In this document: piece by piece, positions 1 to 8,359 of the stretch | Numbering within the stretch: the stretch's first letter is position 1 | Layout of the letters: each line of letters begins with the position of its first letter | DNA from: CAVYEM01 sp963767635 | GTDB taxonomy: Bacteria; Vulcanimicrobiota; Vulcanimicrobiia; Vulcanimicrobiales; Vulcanimicrobiaceae | Direction: 5' to 3' | Length of the DNA: 64,000 nt | NCBI GenBank assembly: GCA_963767635.1 | Contig: CAVYEM010000003.1 | Location: 1-64,000 of the forward strand | Translations under genes and position numbers: made by a program | The notes under the pieces: generated by a model | Database searches by the model: none | What the model was told of the DNA's origin: nothing | What the model saw: only the letters and a program-made list of their open reading frames with translations

Positions 1-864
1 CGCGGCATCGAATTCCTCGCCGATCACCGCCGCGCGAGACAACATGCCGCGTTCTTGCGCCGAGAACGGTTGGAGCCGCTCGCTCAGAATCGACTGCAAG
101 GTGAGGGGCATCTGCGATTGAAACGCGAGCGCGCCGCTCTCGATGGCGACGCGCGCCAGCTCTTCGGCAAAGAGCGGGTTGCCTTCGGCGAGGACCTCGA
201 TCTGCGCCACCATCGCGGGATCCAGATGCAGGCCGCCTTTTTGAAGCGACGCTTGCACGAGGTGTTTGATTTCGTGCCGGCGCAGCGAACGCAGCCGGAT
301 CGCGCATGCCCGAGCGCGCGAGGCGGCGCTGCGCAGCGCCGCTGCCGCCGGATTCTGCGCGAGCGTTTCGGCGCGCAGCGTAACCAGGATCAAACACCGT
401 GCCGCTGCGATGCGGGCGAGCAGAAAACGCAGCAGTTCGATGCTCGCGCTGTCCGCCCACTGTGCGTCTTCGATCGCGATCACGACCGGACGGCGCGCGC
501 TCTCCGCACGCAGCACGTCGGCAACGCCGTTGAAATACGCCCACTTCTCGTCGCTGTACGATCCTTGCTCGCGAGGCTTGAGCGCCGCAAGACGCGCACG
601 AGGATCCAGACGTTCAACGATTTCGCTGAAGGGCAAATACGGTGCGCGAACGTGCTCGGCGCAGTGGCCCGTGGCGATGGTTGCGTGCGCTTCGACGATC
701 CGGAAAAATTCGTGCAGCAGACGCGACTTGCCGATGCCGGCTTCGCCCTCGATCGTGAGAAACCGCATGCGCGAATCGCAAGCGGCTCGAAATTCTTCGC
801 GCAAAAATTCGAGTTCGTCGCGGCGTCCCACGAATTCGTCGCTGTAAATGGGCTTTGAAATCAT
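1..864 (-). CDS. AAA-ATPase regulatory protein, N-terminal part
   Basis: This minus-strand reading frame starts with ATG at 864 and is open to the window edge, giving 288 residues with the C-terminus missing. Near residue 35 it shows a Walker A motif, GEAGIGKSRLL, preceded by FVGRRDELEFL. About 95 residues later comes a Walker B-like segment, VVIAIEDAQWAD. The last visible residues, SRAAVIGEEFD, resemble the region after the ATPase core in large STAND-type regulators (LuxR-family or adenylate-cyclase-like). The effector domain lies outside the window, so the output is unknown. It is divergent from the permease gene at 898, with only 33 bases between the starts. Confidence 0.75.
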   Translation of the reverse strand, partial: MISKPIYSDEFVGRRDELEFLREEFRAACDSRMRFLTIEGEAGIGKSRLLHEFFRIVEAHATIATGHCAEHVRAPYLPFSEIVERLDPRARLAALKPREQGSYSDEKWAYFNGVADVLRAESARRPVVIAIEDAQWADSASIELLRFLLARIAAARCLILVTLRAETLAQNPAAAALRSAASRARACAIRLRSLRRHEIKHLVQASLQKGGLHLDPAMVAQIEVLAEGNPLFAEELARVAIESGALAFQSQMPLTLQSILSERLQPFSAQERGMLSRAAVIGEEFDAA

Positions 865-897
865 AGGCGATCCCGATGCTGCTTCGAATGAGGTCGC

Positions 898-2262
898 ATG
901 AACCCTTCGCGCGCGAGCGGACTGGTGCGGCGCCTGGGCCCGTACGATGCCGCGCTCATCGTCATGGGGGGCATCATCGGCTCGGGGATTTTTCGCAATC
1001 CCTCAGTCGTTGCGCAGCGCGTGCATGCGCCGTTGCTCATCATGATCGTTTGGGCGTGCGGCGGCATCGTGGCACTGCTTGGCGGATTCGTATTTGCGGA
1101 ACTTGCAGCGCGCCGGCCGAGCGAAGGCGGCCTGTATGCCTACATGCGTGATGCCTTTCACCCGGTCGTAGCGTTCATGTACGGATGGACGCTCCTGCTG
1201 GTATCGCAAAGCGGCGGCGCGGCCGCATCCGCAATCACGTTTGCGGGTTATCTGCAGCGCTTACAGCCGGGAGTGCGCTTTGAAGAGCCGCTCGTCGCGG
1301 TCGGAACGCTGGCTTTCTTAACCGTTGTAAATTGCCTGGGCGTGCGCGCCGGAAGCAACGTGCAGAACTTTTTGATGGTGCTCAAGATCGGCGCGATCGG
1401 TGCGATTATCGGCGTCGGATTGTTTGCGAGCCCCAACGCCGGGGCAGCGCACGCAGCTCCGGCTATTGCCGGCACGGCGGACATGCTGACCGCGATGGGC
1501 GTGGCGATGATTCCGGTTCTTTTCGCTTACAGCGGCTGGCAGACGTCGAGCTTCATGAGCGGCGAACTCAAAAATCCGCAGCGAACGCTATCCCTGGGCT
1601 TGATTTGGGGCGTGCTGGGCGTGGTCGTGCTGTACATGCTCGTGAATTTCGTGTGCGTGCGCGCGCTTGGACCGTCGGCATTGGCGGCGACCGACACGCC
1701 CGCCTCGGACGTGCTGCGTCTGCTGCTGGGACCGCGCGGCGCGCAAGCCATCGCCGCTGCGGTCATGCTCTCTACGTTCGGATTCATGAGCAATCAAATT
1801 CTTACTTCGCCTCGCGTGTACCACGCCATGGCGCGCGACGGTCTGTTCTTTGCGCCGGTCGCGTGGGTTCATCCGCGCTCCCGCGTGCCGGTGATCGCGA
1901 TCGCGCTGCAGGGCATCTTTGCGGCGATCGTCGCGCTCTCGGGCCGCTACGATCAGATCCTGAATTACGTGACGTCGGTCGACTACGTGTTTTTTACGCT
2001 GGCCGCGCTTGCGTTATTCATCTTTCGCGCTCGCGACGACCGCGGCGCAACGCGCCCGCCGCAAGGGTTTCGCGTCCCAGGGCATCCCGTTTCCACCGGC
2101 GTGTTTTTGGTGGCGAGCGCAGCGGTCGTGCTGGACACGTATTTGAAATATCCCCAGAACAGCCTCATCGGTCTGGGTATTCTGCTGCTGGCTATTCCCG
2201 TCTATTATGCGTTTTTGAACCGGTCCGCTGGGCGCCGTCCCGATCTTATCGAAGGGCCCTGA
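898..2262 (+). CDS. APC-superfamily amino acid permease
   Basis: The 454-residue protein is almost entirely hydrophobic, consistent with about 12 membrane helices in the inner membrane. The N-terminal segment VMGGIIGSGIFRNP is the conserved first-helix signature of amino acid/polyamine/organocation transporters (GxIGSGIF). A second family-like segment is YSGWQTSSFMSGELKNPQR, in the middle of the protein. It probably imports or exchanges amino acids by proton or solute coupling; the substrate cannot be read from the sequence. The ATG at 898 places the first helix correctly. No partner gene is adjacent; downstream genes are on the other strand. Confidence 0.85.
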   Translation: MNPSRASGLVRRLGPYDAALIVMGGIIGSGIFRNPSVVAQRVHAPLLIMIVWACGGIVALLGGFVFAELAARRPSEGGLYAYMRDAFHPVVAFMYGWTLLLVSQSGGAAASAITFAGYLQRLQPGVRFEEPLVAVGTLAFLTVVNCLGVRAGSNVQNFLMVLKIGAIGAIIGVGLFASPNAGAAHAAPAIAGTADMLTAMGVAMIPVLFAYSGWQTSSFMSGELKNPQRTLSLGLIWGVLGVVVLYMLVNFVCVRALGPSALAATDTPASDVLRLLLGPRGAQAIAAAVMLSTFGFMSNQILTSPRVYHAMARDGLFFAPVAWVHPRSRVPVIAIALQGIFAAIVALSGRYDQILNYVTSVDYVFFTLAALALFIFRARDDRGATRPPQGFRVPGHPVSTGVFLVASAAVVLDTYLKYPQNSLIGLGILLLAIPVYYAFLNRSAGRRPDLIEGP

Positions 2263-2272
2263 AGTTCGACGC

Positions 2273-2716
2273 TTACAGTTCGAAATCGCCGCAGGAAATC
2301 GGATTCTTACCGCTCCCGCCGTCAACGACGATCGAATAATGGCCCTTTTTGATCTCGCCCACGGTAACGCCCGCAACGTGCGATTTTGAGGCGCCGTTGA
2401 CGACCGCGTGCAGCGGTTTCCACTCTCTGGTCGCAGGGCGAATGCAGTTGCCGTGGCCTATGTAGGCGGTTTCCGAAACGCCGCGCGGCTCGTTCTCGAC
2501 CTTGACTGAAACGTCTAAGCCGTGCGAGGCATCGCCCATGCTTGCGCTGCCCCACTGATTGGAATGGCGCAGCGCGCCCATGTTGACCGTCAACAGGTGG
2601 TCGGTCATGTAGTTGTGCGCAACGTGCAGCGGATTGATCTGACCAACGGGACGGCCGCCGTGGCACGAAACGAGCGCCGCGGCGGCCGCGAGGAGGAAGC
2701 AACTGCGCTTCCGCAT
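2273..2716 (-). CDS. Secreted lipoprotein, CHRD-like, second of a pair
   Basis: A 147-residue protein is predicted from the ATG at 2716 (MRKRSCFLL), which opens a short signal peptide ending in the lipobox LVSC. The longer frame upstream would overlap the neighbouring gene. The mature part is about 40% similar by eye to the product of the next gene upstream: both share NPLH-AHN, a conserved HxGxC segment, WKPL and GEIKKGHYSI/AQIKKGQYAI. This beta-rich pattern resembles CHRD or Cu/Zn-SOD-like extracellular domains, but that assignment is tentative. The two genes are four bases apart and probably form one transcript. In this copy the PAHIHRG motif is altered to TAYIGHG, so a metal-type ligand may have been lost. 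Confidence 0.65.
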   Translation of the reverse strand: MRKRSCFLLAAAAALVSCHGGRPVGQINPLHVAHNYMTDHLLTVNMGALRHSNQWGSASMGDASHGLDVSVKVENEPRGVSETAYIGHGNCIRPATREWKPLHAVVNGASKSHVAGVTVGEIKKGHYSIVVDGGSGKNPISCGDFEL

Positions 2717-2720
2717 GGAA

Positions 2721-3242
2721 TTACGGCGTGAGGTCTCCGCAGGAGACGTACCGTTTGAGGTCGTGTGCGTCATGAACGTTGATCGCGTACTGGCCCTTCT
2801 TGATCTGCGCGACGCTGACTCCGGACAGGTGCGTCATCGACTGGCCGTTTTCAACCGGGGTGAGCGGCTTCCACGGCGCGGGGTTGAGTTTGGTGCACGT
2901 TCCGCGGTGAATGTGCGCCGGCTCGGTGACGCCTTTCGGCTCGGACTTGATGTGGATGGCGACGTTCACGCCGCCGTTGTGATCGACGACGCTGGCATTG
3001 CCGGCCTGACCGGAATTGTTTTGCTGTCCCATGTTGATCTGCAGACTGTGCCCGGCGATCGCGTTGTGGGCGGCGTGCAGCGGATTCATCTGCTTGACCT
3101 GTTGAGAGCCTTTGTTTCCGCCGTTTGAGCCCGGGTTGTTTCCGGCGTTCTTGTTGTTGTTGCCGCCCCCGCCACCGCATGCGGCCAGCGTTACCGCCAT
3201 CCCGAGTGCGATCGCGACCGATGCGACCTTTGCTTGCTTCAT
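2721..3242 (-). CDS. Secreted lipoprotein, CHRD-like, first of a pair
   Basis: A 173-residue lipoprotein: signal peptide MKQAKVASVAIALGMAV, lipobox LAAC, then a Gly/Asn-rich linker (residues 22-50) that probably spaces the folded domain from the membrane. The domain contains EPAHIHRGTC, WKPLTPV and QYAINVHDAHD. The His-x-His pattern and terminal NVH are reminiscent of CHRD/Cu-Zn-SOD-like folds; function is unknown. It is the paralogue of the following gene and presumably the first gene of a two-gene transcript. The region upstream (3243-3330) has a weak AGG ribosome-binding element before the ATG. Confidence 0.7.
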   Translation of the reverse strand: MKQAKVASVAIALGMAVTLAACGGGGGNNNKNAGNNPGSNGGNKGSQQVKQMNPLHAAHNAIAGHSLQINMGQQNNSGQAGNASVVDHNGGVNVAIHIKSEPKGVTEPAHIHRGTCTKLNPAPWKPLTPVENGQSMTHLSGVSVAQIKKGQYAINVHDAHDLKRYVSCGDLTP

Positions 3243-3331
3243 TGATTTGCCTCACGAAAAGAACAGGAAGTCGCCTAGGATTATTGCCCGATCTGTTCGG
3301 GTGCTAACAGCCCAAGCGAGCGGATTGCTGC

Positions 3332-3362
3332 AAAAAGGGGCCCCGCGTTGTCGCGGGGCCCC
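3332..3362 (-). terminator. Rho-independent terminator of groESL
   Basis: An 11-bp perfect GC-rich stem (GGGGCCCCGCG at 3337-3347, complement at 3352-3362) with a four-base loop is followed on the minus strand by five T residues (3332-3336). It lies 25 bases after the groEL stop. On the plus strand the stem is followed by only three Ts, so minus-strand termination is favoured. Confidence 0.9.
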
Positions 3363-3386
3363 TTTCGGCGTGCTCGTTGCGCGCGG

Positions 3387-5048
3387 TTACATCATGTCGT
3401 AGCCGCCCATGCCTCCACCGCCGCCCGGCATCGCGGACTCTTTCTTCGGCTCGGGCTTGTCGGCCACCAGAGTCTCCGTGGTAAGAATCAACGAACCGAT
3501 CGAGGCCGCGTTTTGCAGCGCGGACCGCGTGACTTTGAACGGCTCGACGATGCCGGCTTGAAACATGTCGACGATCTCGCCGGTCATGGCATCGAAGCCC
3601 TTGGGCGCTTGCTGGCCCTTGACGTTGTTGACTTCAACCGAGCCCTCGAAGCCCGCGTTGTACGCGATCTGACGAAGCGGCTCTTCCAGCGCCTTGCGTA
3701 CGATGTCGATGCCGATCTTTTCGTCCGCAACGGTCGCCGCGTGACCGTTCGTCGACGGCGGGGTGTATTTTTCGATCGCCTTGACCGCGTGCACGAGCGA
3801 CGAACCACCGCCTGGGATCATGCCCTCTTGCACTGCAGCGCGCGTAGCGCTCAGCGCGTCTTCGATGCGGTGCTTCTTCTCTTTGAGTTCGGTTTCGGTT
3901 GCGGCTCCGACTTGGATGACCGCAACGCCGCCGGAGAGTTTGGCGAGACGCTCTTGCAGCTTCTCGCGATCGAAGTCGCTGTCGGTCTCCTCGACCTGAC
4001 GCTTGATCATCTCGATGCGGCCTTTAATCTCGCCCTCTTTGCCGGCGCCGTCGACGATCGTCGTCTCTTCTTTGGTGACTTTGACGGTCTTCGCGCGTCC
4101 GAGCATTTCGGGATTGACCTTGTCCAGCTTCAGGCCCAGCTCTTCGCTGATGACGGTCGCGCCCGTGAGCGTGGCGATGTCCTTGAGCATTTCCTTGCGG
4201 CGATCGCCGAAGCCCGGCGCCTTGACCGCAACGGTCGTGAACGTTCCGCGCAACTTGTTGACCACGAGCGTGGCGAGCGCTTCGCCTTCGACGTCTTCAG
4301 CGATGATCAGCAGCGGCTTCTGCACCTGCACGATCTTCTCGAGCAGCGGCAGAATGTCGGCGATTGCCGAAATCTTGCGCTCCGTCACCAAAATGAACGG
4401 ATCGCTCAGCGTCGCTTCCATGCGCTCGGAATCCGTCACCATGTACGGCGAGATGTAGCCCTTGTCGAACTGCATGCCTTCTTTGGTTTCGACTTCCGTC
4501 TTCATCGATTTGGATTCTTCGACGGTAATGACGCCGTCTTTACCGACCTTCTCCATCGCGTCCGCAATGAGCAAGCCGATTTCTTGATCGTTTGCCGAGA
4601 TGGAGGCAACCTGCGCGATCTTCTCTTTGGTATCGACCTTCTGAACGAACTTCTCCATCTCGCCGACCGCGATCTCCACGGCCTTCTCGATGCCGCGCTT
4701 GATCAGCAGGGGGTTCGAACCGGCGGTCACGTTGCGCAAACCTTCGCGAATGATCGCTTGCGCGAGCACCGTGGCCGTCGTCGTGCCGTCGCCGGCGACG
4801 TCGTTGGTCTTGGAGGCAACTTCTTTCACGAGCTGCGCGCCCATGTTTTCGAAGCTGTTCGAGAGTTCGATCTCTTTCGCGATGGTCACGCCGTCGTTGG
4901 TAATCGTCGGCGAACCGAATTTCTTATCGAGAACGACGTTGCGCCCTTTGGGGCCAAGCGTCACCCGGACCGCGTCGGCGAGCATGTTCGCGCCGCGCTC
5001 GAGCGAACGGCGGGCGTTTTCGTCAAATACGAGTTCTTTTGCAGCCAT
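3387..5048 (-). CDS. groEL: Chaperonin GroEL
   Basis: A 553-residue 60-kDa chaperonin of normal length. It forms the double-ring folding chamber with GroES in the cytoplasm and consumes ATP. The nucleotide-binding motif GDGTTTATVLAQ is present near residue 86, with EGMQFDKGYISPYM around residue 190. The C-terminus has the typical flexible Gly/Met tail, GGGGGMGGYDMM. The start MAAKELVF is 21 bases after the groES stop. It is cotranscribed with groES from the CIRCE-controlled promoter at about 5.6 kb and ends at the strong hairpin at 3.34 kb. Confidence 0.98.
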   Translation of the reverse strand: MAAKELVFDENARRSLERGANMLADAVRVTLGPKGRNVVLDKKFGSPTITNDGVTIAKEIELSNSFENMGAQLVKEVASKTNDVAGDGTTTATVLAQAIIREGLRNVTAGSNPLLIKRGIEKAVEIAVGEMEKFVQKVDTKEKIAQVASISANDQEIGLLIADAMEKVGKDGVITVEESKSMKTEVETKEGMQFDKGYISPYMVTDSERMEATLSDPFILVTERKISAIADILPLLEKIVQVQKPLLIIAEDVEGEALATLVVNKLRGTFTTVAVKAPGFGDRRKEMLKDIATLTGATVISEELGLKLDKVNPEMLGRAKTVKVTKEETTIVDGAGKEGEIKGRIEMIKRQVEETDSDFDREKLQERLAKLSGGVAVIQVGAATETELKEKKHRIEDALSATRAAVQEGMIPGGGSSLVHAVKAIEKYTPPSTNGHAATVADEKIGIDIVRKALEEPLRQIAYNAGFEGSVEVNNVKGQQAPKGFDAMTGEIVDMFQAGIVEPFKVTRSALQNAASIGSLILTTETLVADKPEPKKESAMPGGGGGMGGYDMM

Positions 5049-5069
5049 GTTGTGTGTCTATAACTCCTT

Positions 5070-5375
5070 CTAAACGCCAGCCGGAACTTTGTCGACGATG
5101 GCGAGAACGTCTTTTTCAGAAATGATGAGGTACTCGGTACCCTCGAGTTTGACTTCGGAACCGGAGTACTTCGAATAGATGATGCGATCGCCGACCTTCA
5201 CGTCCATCGAGAGTTTTGTGCCGTTGTCGAGGGTGCGGCCGGAGCCGACGGCTTTGACGAGACCTTCCTGCGGCTTCTCTTTAGCAGTGTCCGGGAGGAA
5301 CACGCCGCCGGCGCTTTTGTCTTCCTGCTCGACGTGCTCTACAACCACGCGATCGCCCAAAGGCTTGAGATTCAC
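5070..5375 (-). CDS. groES: Co-chaperonin GroES
   Basis: A 101-residue co-chaperonin that caps the GroEL ring. I chose the GTG at 5375 (protein begins VNLKPLGDRVVVE) because GGAGGA lies six bases upstream and the length then matches the family. A longer frame from 5420 would read through the ribosome-binding site. The mobile-loop region is QEDKSAGGVFLPDTAKEKPQ, and the DRIIYSKYSGSEV segment is typical. The leader is unusually long (about 190 bases) and holds the CIRCE element plus part of a dispersed repeat. Confidence 0.96.
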   Translation of the reverse strand: MNLKPLGDRVVVEHVEQEDKSAGGVFLPDTAKEKPQEGLVKAVGSGRTLDNGTKLSMDVKVGDRIIYSKYSGSEVKLEGTEYLIISEKDVLAIVDKVPAGV

Positions 5376-5464
5376 GAAAATCCTCCAACTACAAAGTGAT
5401 GAAAATGGCTTCCGAAGCAACGGCCTGATCCTTACGGCTTGTCACGCGTACCTAGGCAAAGCGC

Positions 5465-5545
5465 GTCTGTCACGCTGAGCCTTCCTCTGTCACGCTGAGC
5501 GTGTCGAAGCGCCCGCTGTCGTGCTTGGCCTGAGCCCCTTCGGAA
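5465..5545. repeat. Degenerate copies of the dispersed CTGAGC-GTCGAAG repeat in the groE leader
   Basis: Two neighbouring copies of TGTCACGCTGAG occur here, one followed by CGTGTCGAAG, then a degenerate CTGAGCCCCTTCGG. They match the hairpin unit of the large array at 40.04-40.99 kb (TCATGCTGAGCTTGTCGAAG). They sit between CIRCE and the groES ribosome-binding site, so they are transcribed in the leader. On the other side of the promoter, 5612-5846 shows no gene or clear signal. Confidence 0.7.
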
Positions 5546-5548
5546 GTG

Positions 5549-5575
5549 TTGGCACTCTTAGCAGTAGACTGCCAA
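5549..5575. promoter_or_regulatory. CIRCE operator (HrcA binding site)
   Basis: TTGGCACTC, nine bases, GACTGCCAA: the inverted-repeat layout of CIRCE (TTAGCACTC-N9-GAGTGCTAA) with compensating changes in the outer positions and a single arm mismatch. It starts a few bases downstream of the -10 box of the groE promoter, where HrcA repressor binding would block transcription. No hrcA gene is in the window. Confidence 0.92.
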
Positions 5576-5582
5576 CCCGCAA

Positions 5583-5611
5583 ATTTTAGCAGAGTACTTA
5601 GGCGAGTGCAA
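5583..5611 (-). promoter_or_regulatory. groESL promoter, sigma70 type
   Basis: On the minus strand: -35 TTGCAC (5606-5611), exactly 17 bases, then -10 TAAAAT (5583-5588). Transcription would begin at the edge of or inside CIRCE, the usual arrangement for heat-shock repression by HrcA. Confidence 0.85.
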
Positions 5612-5846
5612 GTGGTTTTAGCGCCCTATCGCGGTAAGACGCGCCACGCTCCGCGACCAGGCCCGAAGTTGGCGGCGCGTGATGTGGCAGAAACCCGGGC
5701 TGCTGAAGGCCGGCTTCCTTGCCTCAATGTATGAATATGCCGGTCAACCGTTCAAGAAGACCAGCTCAGGCATAAATGCCTCCCAACTTGCTTGGATGGA
5801 CTCGCAAGTGTCACGGCGCCGGCGAAGGTGCGGTCCTATCGGAGTT

Positions 5847-6299
5847 TCAGGTGCTGAATGAACCGACGGGACCTACTGCTGTGCAGTTTGAGCTGGGCTG
5901 ATTCACATAGACGCTCACGACCTGATTAGGCGCGAAGGTTATGCCAGAAAATGAACTGCTCTCGTACTTGGGGTTCGCAAAGGACGGGGTAGTGTTCGGC
6001 GTCGGGAACGGTGGAGTCGCCGCCGTCAGATTTTGCCCCGGTATTCCCCCGGGGTTCAGAGCGTCGCTGACCACGACGTTGTATCCGGATCCCAGCGCCG
6101 TCGTGGACCCGAGGATGATCTGTCCGAAGGTCCCCGGCACGCTCGTTGCACCCGGCGCCGGGTAGACGAGAACCGTCGTATTGCCCGCCGGCGTGGGGCA
6201 AGGGGTCGGCGAGGGTGAGGGACTTGGGCTGCCGCCGCCGCACGCAGTCAGTGCAACGGCGCATCCGAATGCGGCAAACCAAAAAGCAAGACGTTTCAT
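5847..6299 (-). CDS. Small lipoprotein with Ser/Pro linker, function unknown
   Basis: 150 residues from the ATG at 6299 (MKRLAFWF), preferred over one nine bases upstream because a GGAAA element is then correctly spaced. Signal peptide, lipobox LTAC, a Gly-Gly-Gly and (Ser-Pro)n stretch, then a beta-rich domain of about 105 residues containing VYPAPGATSVPGTFGQI and FAPNQVVSVYV. The domain looks Ig-like or fibronectin-like, but I do not recognise a family. It is probably anchored on the cell surface or in the periplasm. Confidence 0.65.
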   Translation of the reverse strand: MKRLAFWFAAFGCAVALTACGGGSPSPSPSPTPCPTPAGNTTVLVYPAPGATSVPGTFGQIILGSTTALGSGYNVVVSDALNPGGIPGQNLTAATPPFPTPNTTPSFANPKYESSSFSGITFAPNQVVSVYVNQPSSNCTAVGPVGSFST

Positions 6300-6346
6300 G
6301 CCATGCATGTTTCCATCATTGGCTGAGATTTTCCCAAGCGACCGCC

Positions 6347-7228
6347 ATGGAAAGCGCGAATGCTTCGCCGATGAAGCGAGCGGATTTTCTCGCGCTCACG
6401 GGCACGACGCTGCTCGTCCCCAGCGCACCGGGCGGCCGCACCTTCCTTCACGCGTTCGGATCGGCGCCGTATCCGCATCCGAGCCGGGCAAACGGTCACG
6501 TGTATCAAGGAAAACTCTACGATGTGTTGGGCCACTACAGCGACGCAGCCGTGGCGCTCTACGTGCCGGCAGGCTATCGCGCATCCCAAGCTACGGATTT
6601 CGTCGTTCACTTTCACGGCTGGAACAGCGACGTGCGCCACGTGCTCGCGCGCTATCGACTTCGCGAACAGCTCGACGCGAGCGGACGCAACGCGATCTTA
6701 GTTGTGCCGCAGGGTCCCAAAGACGCACCGGACTCGGGCGACGGAAAGCTGGAGCTCGACAACGGCGGCTTTGCGAGATTCATGCACGACGTCGCCGCGT
6801 GGCTGCGCGCAAGCGACGCGATCCCCACGGATCGTATCGGACGCATCGTGCTCACTGCGCACAGCGGCGGGTACGGCGGAGCCGGAGGCGTCCTGGCGCG
6901 CGGTGGAATGAACGCCACGATTTCCGACGTCATCTTGTTCGACGCTGCATACGGATACTACGATGCGTTCGCAAGTTGGACGAACGGCTCGCCGTCACGG
7001 CATTTGCTCAGCGTGTTCACCGACGACACCAGCACCGGAAATGCCGCGCTCATGGCCATGGTGCAGTCGGCGCAACCCAATATTTTCGTGCGGCTGGGGG
7101 ACGGCTTAACGCAGGCGCAGCTGCAGACGCGTGCTCCGACGTTCGTGCTCACGACGACCATTGCGCACGACGATTTGCTCACCGCGCGCGATTGGTATGC
7201 AATGTTCTTACGCGCGAGCTCGCTTTAA
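6347..7228 (+). CDS. Alpha/beta-hydrolase fold esterase-like protein
   Basis: 293 residues. The segment VVHFHGWNSDV (oxyanion-hole region) and LTAHSGGYGG (nucleophile elbow, Ser in HSGG) indicate an alpha/beta hydrolase related to polyhydroxybutyrate depolymerase/feruloyl-esterase-like enzymes. A final TIAHDDLL supplies a plausible catalytic His. The start is uncertain: ATG 6347 is used, but ATG 6371 would begin MKRADFLALTG, which looks like a twin-arginine-type leader (KR instead of RR). Export is therefore likely. The 3' end overlaps that of the convergent gene by four bases. Confidence 0.72.
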   Translation: MESANASPMKRADFLALTGTTLLVPSAPGGRTFLHAFGSAPYPHPSRANGHVYQGKLYDVLGHYSDAAVALYVPAGYRASQATDFVVHFHGWNSDVRHVLARYRLREQLDASGRNAILVVPQGPKDAPDSGDGKLELDNGGFARFMHDVAAWLRASDAIPTDRIGRIVLTAHSGGYGGAGGVLARGGMNATISDVILFDAAYGYYDAFASWTNGSPSRHLLSVFTDDTSTGNAALMAMVQSAQPNIFVRLGDGLTQAQLQTRAPTFVLTTTIAHDDLLTARDWYAMFLRASSL

Positions 7229-8286
7229 GGATGCGGTTGAAACGGATCGACATCGTCGATGACGTGCTTGAGCTGCCGCTTCAACCAACTCTTGCGCGGT
7301 TTGGGCGTCGGCGTCTTGAGCGCAATCTTGTGCGGAACGGCGACGGGGGCCGCCGTCTCTGCCGGCAGCGGCGTGGCGTCCGTGTACGCATCGGGCATGT
7401 CGCTCACGTCGAGTGAGGTCGGCTGCGGCGTAGGAGTCGCCGCGGGAACCGCGATCGTCGCCACGCCCGCGGCGGGCGGCGGCGTACGCTGCGCGCTGCG
7501 CGCGACCGGCGGCTTGGTAAAAGCGACGAACGGCCGCGCGCTGAACGGCGCGGCGACGGGCGCAGGCGCCGACGTTGAAACTGCCGGGCTCGTGCTTTGG
7601 GGAGCGGATGGAGCCACGGGCTTGGCCGCCGGTCGTTCCTGCGGCTGTGCTACGACCAATGCGTGCGCATTCGCAGGCGGAGGCGGCGACGGCGTGACGT
7701 ACGTTTCGGCCGGTATGGCCGCCGATTGCGGTGCCGACGACGCGCTGCTTTGCGCGCGTGCGTTTGAAATGACGTGTTCGCCGACGGCTCCCGCCAAGAC
7801 CAATGCGACCGCGATGCCGCCGATCAGCGCCGCGCGCGTATTGCCGCTGCGCGATTCTTCGCCGATTGCGACGGCGCGATCCGCGGGCACATACTGCAGG
7901 ATGGCAGCAGTGAAGGCGGGACCGAAGATCGGTATGGCCCGCAAATTGCTCTTGAGCAAACGCGCCAGCGCCCGTTGAAACGCTTCGTCACCGTGAGATT
8001 CGCGCACGATCTGCGCAAAACGGCGATCGTCCAATTCCTGCGCGGCAGTGCGCGGTCCGCTGTAGTCTTCTTGCAACAGCCGCACGAATTCCGCGCGGTA
8101 GTACGCACCCATACGGCTTGCGGCGTCGATGACCAAGGATTGGATGCGCTCTGCGGAAAGCGCGTGCACGTATCGCTCGAGCGCTTGCGCCAAGTCGAAG
8201 GGATCGGTTCTGGCGAGGACGCGATCGAGACGGTGTACCAGCACGGCATACAGTATACCCCACGCTCCGAACAGCTGCGACGACAT
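7225..8286 (-). CDS. Membrane-anchored protein with Pro/Ala-rich C-terminus, unknown
   Basis: 353 residues from the ATG at 8286 (MSSQLFGAWGIL). Upstream extension would run into the divergent alr gene. Residues 1-140 are a charged helical region (LAQALERYVHALSAERIQSLV; FVRLLQEDYSG). One clear transmembrane helix, ALIGGIAVALVLAGAV, lies near residue 155. After it comes a long low-complexity Ala/Pro/Thr tail ending in a basic KPRKSWLKRQLKH segment. I do not recognise the family. The topology suggests a cytoplasmic N-domain with an extracytoplasmic tail, which is inference. Confidence 0.55.
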   Translation of the reverse strand: MSSQLFGAWGILYAVLVHRLDRVLARTDPFDLAQALERYVHALSAERIQSLVIDAASRMGAYYRAEFVRLLQEDYSGPRTAAQELDDRRFAQIVRESHGDEAFQRALARLLKSNLRAIPIFGPAFTAAILQYVPADRAVAIGEESRSGNTRAALIGGIAVALVLAGAVGEHVISNARAQSSASSAPQSAAIPAETYVTPSPPPPANAHALVVAQPQERPAAKPVAPSAPQSTSPAVSTSAPAPVAAPFSARPFVAFTKPPVARSAQRTPPPAAGVATIAVPAATPTPQPTSLDVSDMPDAYTDATPLPAETAAPVAVPHKIALKTPTPKPRKSWLKRQLKHVIDDVDPFQPHP

Positions 8287-8359
8287 GGCGACGTGTCGAT
8301 CGCCTGAGGGGCAGCAGTGCCAGGCCGACGCCGGCGCGGCGCGAACTGTCGCTTGCGCC

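Noticed and set aside
4700..4730. tRNA-like GGGTTCGAACC motif
   Set aside because: Lies within groEL coding sequence with no cloverleaf around it; I found no tRNA or rRNA gene in the window.
3348..5063. A 571-codon open frame on the plus strand opposite groEL
   Set aside because: It is antisense to a certain groEL gene; the composition (Arg/Asp/Leu rich) is what the complement of such a gene gives, and it has no promoter or family motif.
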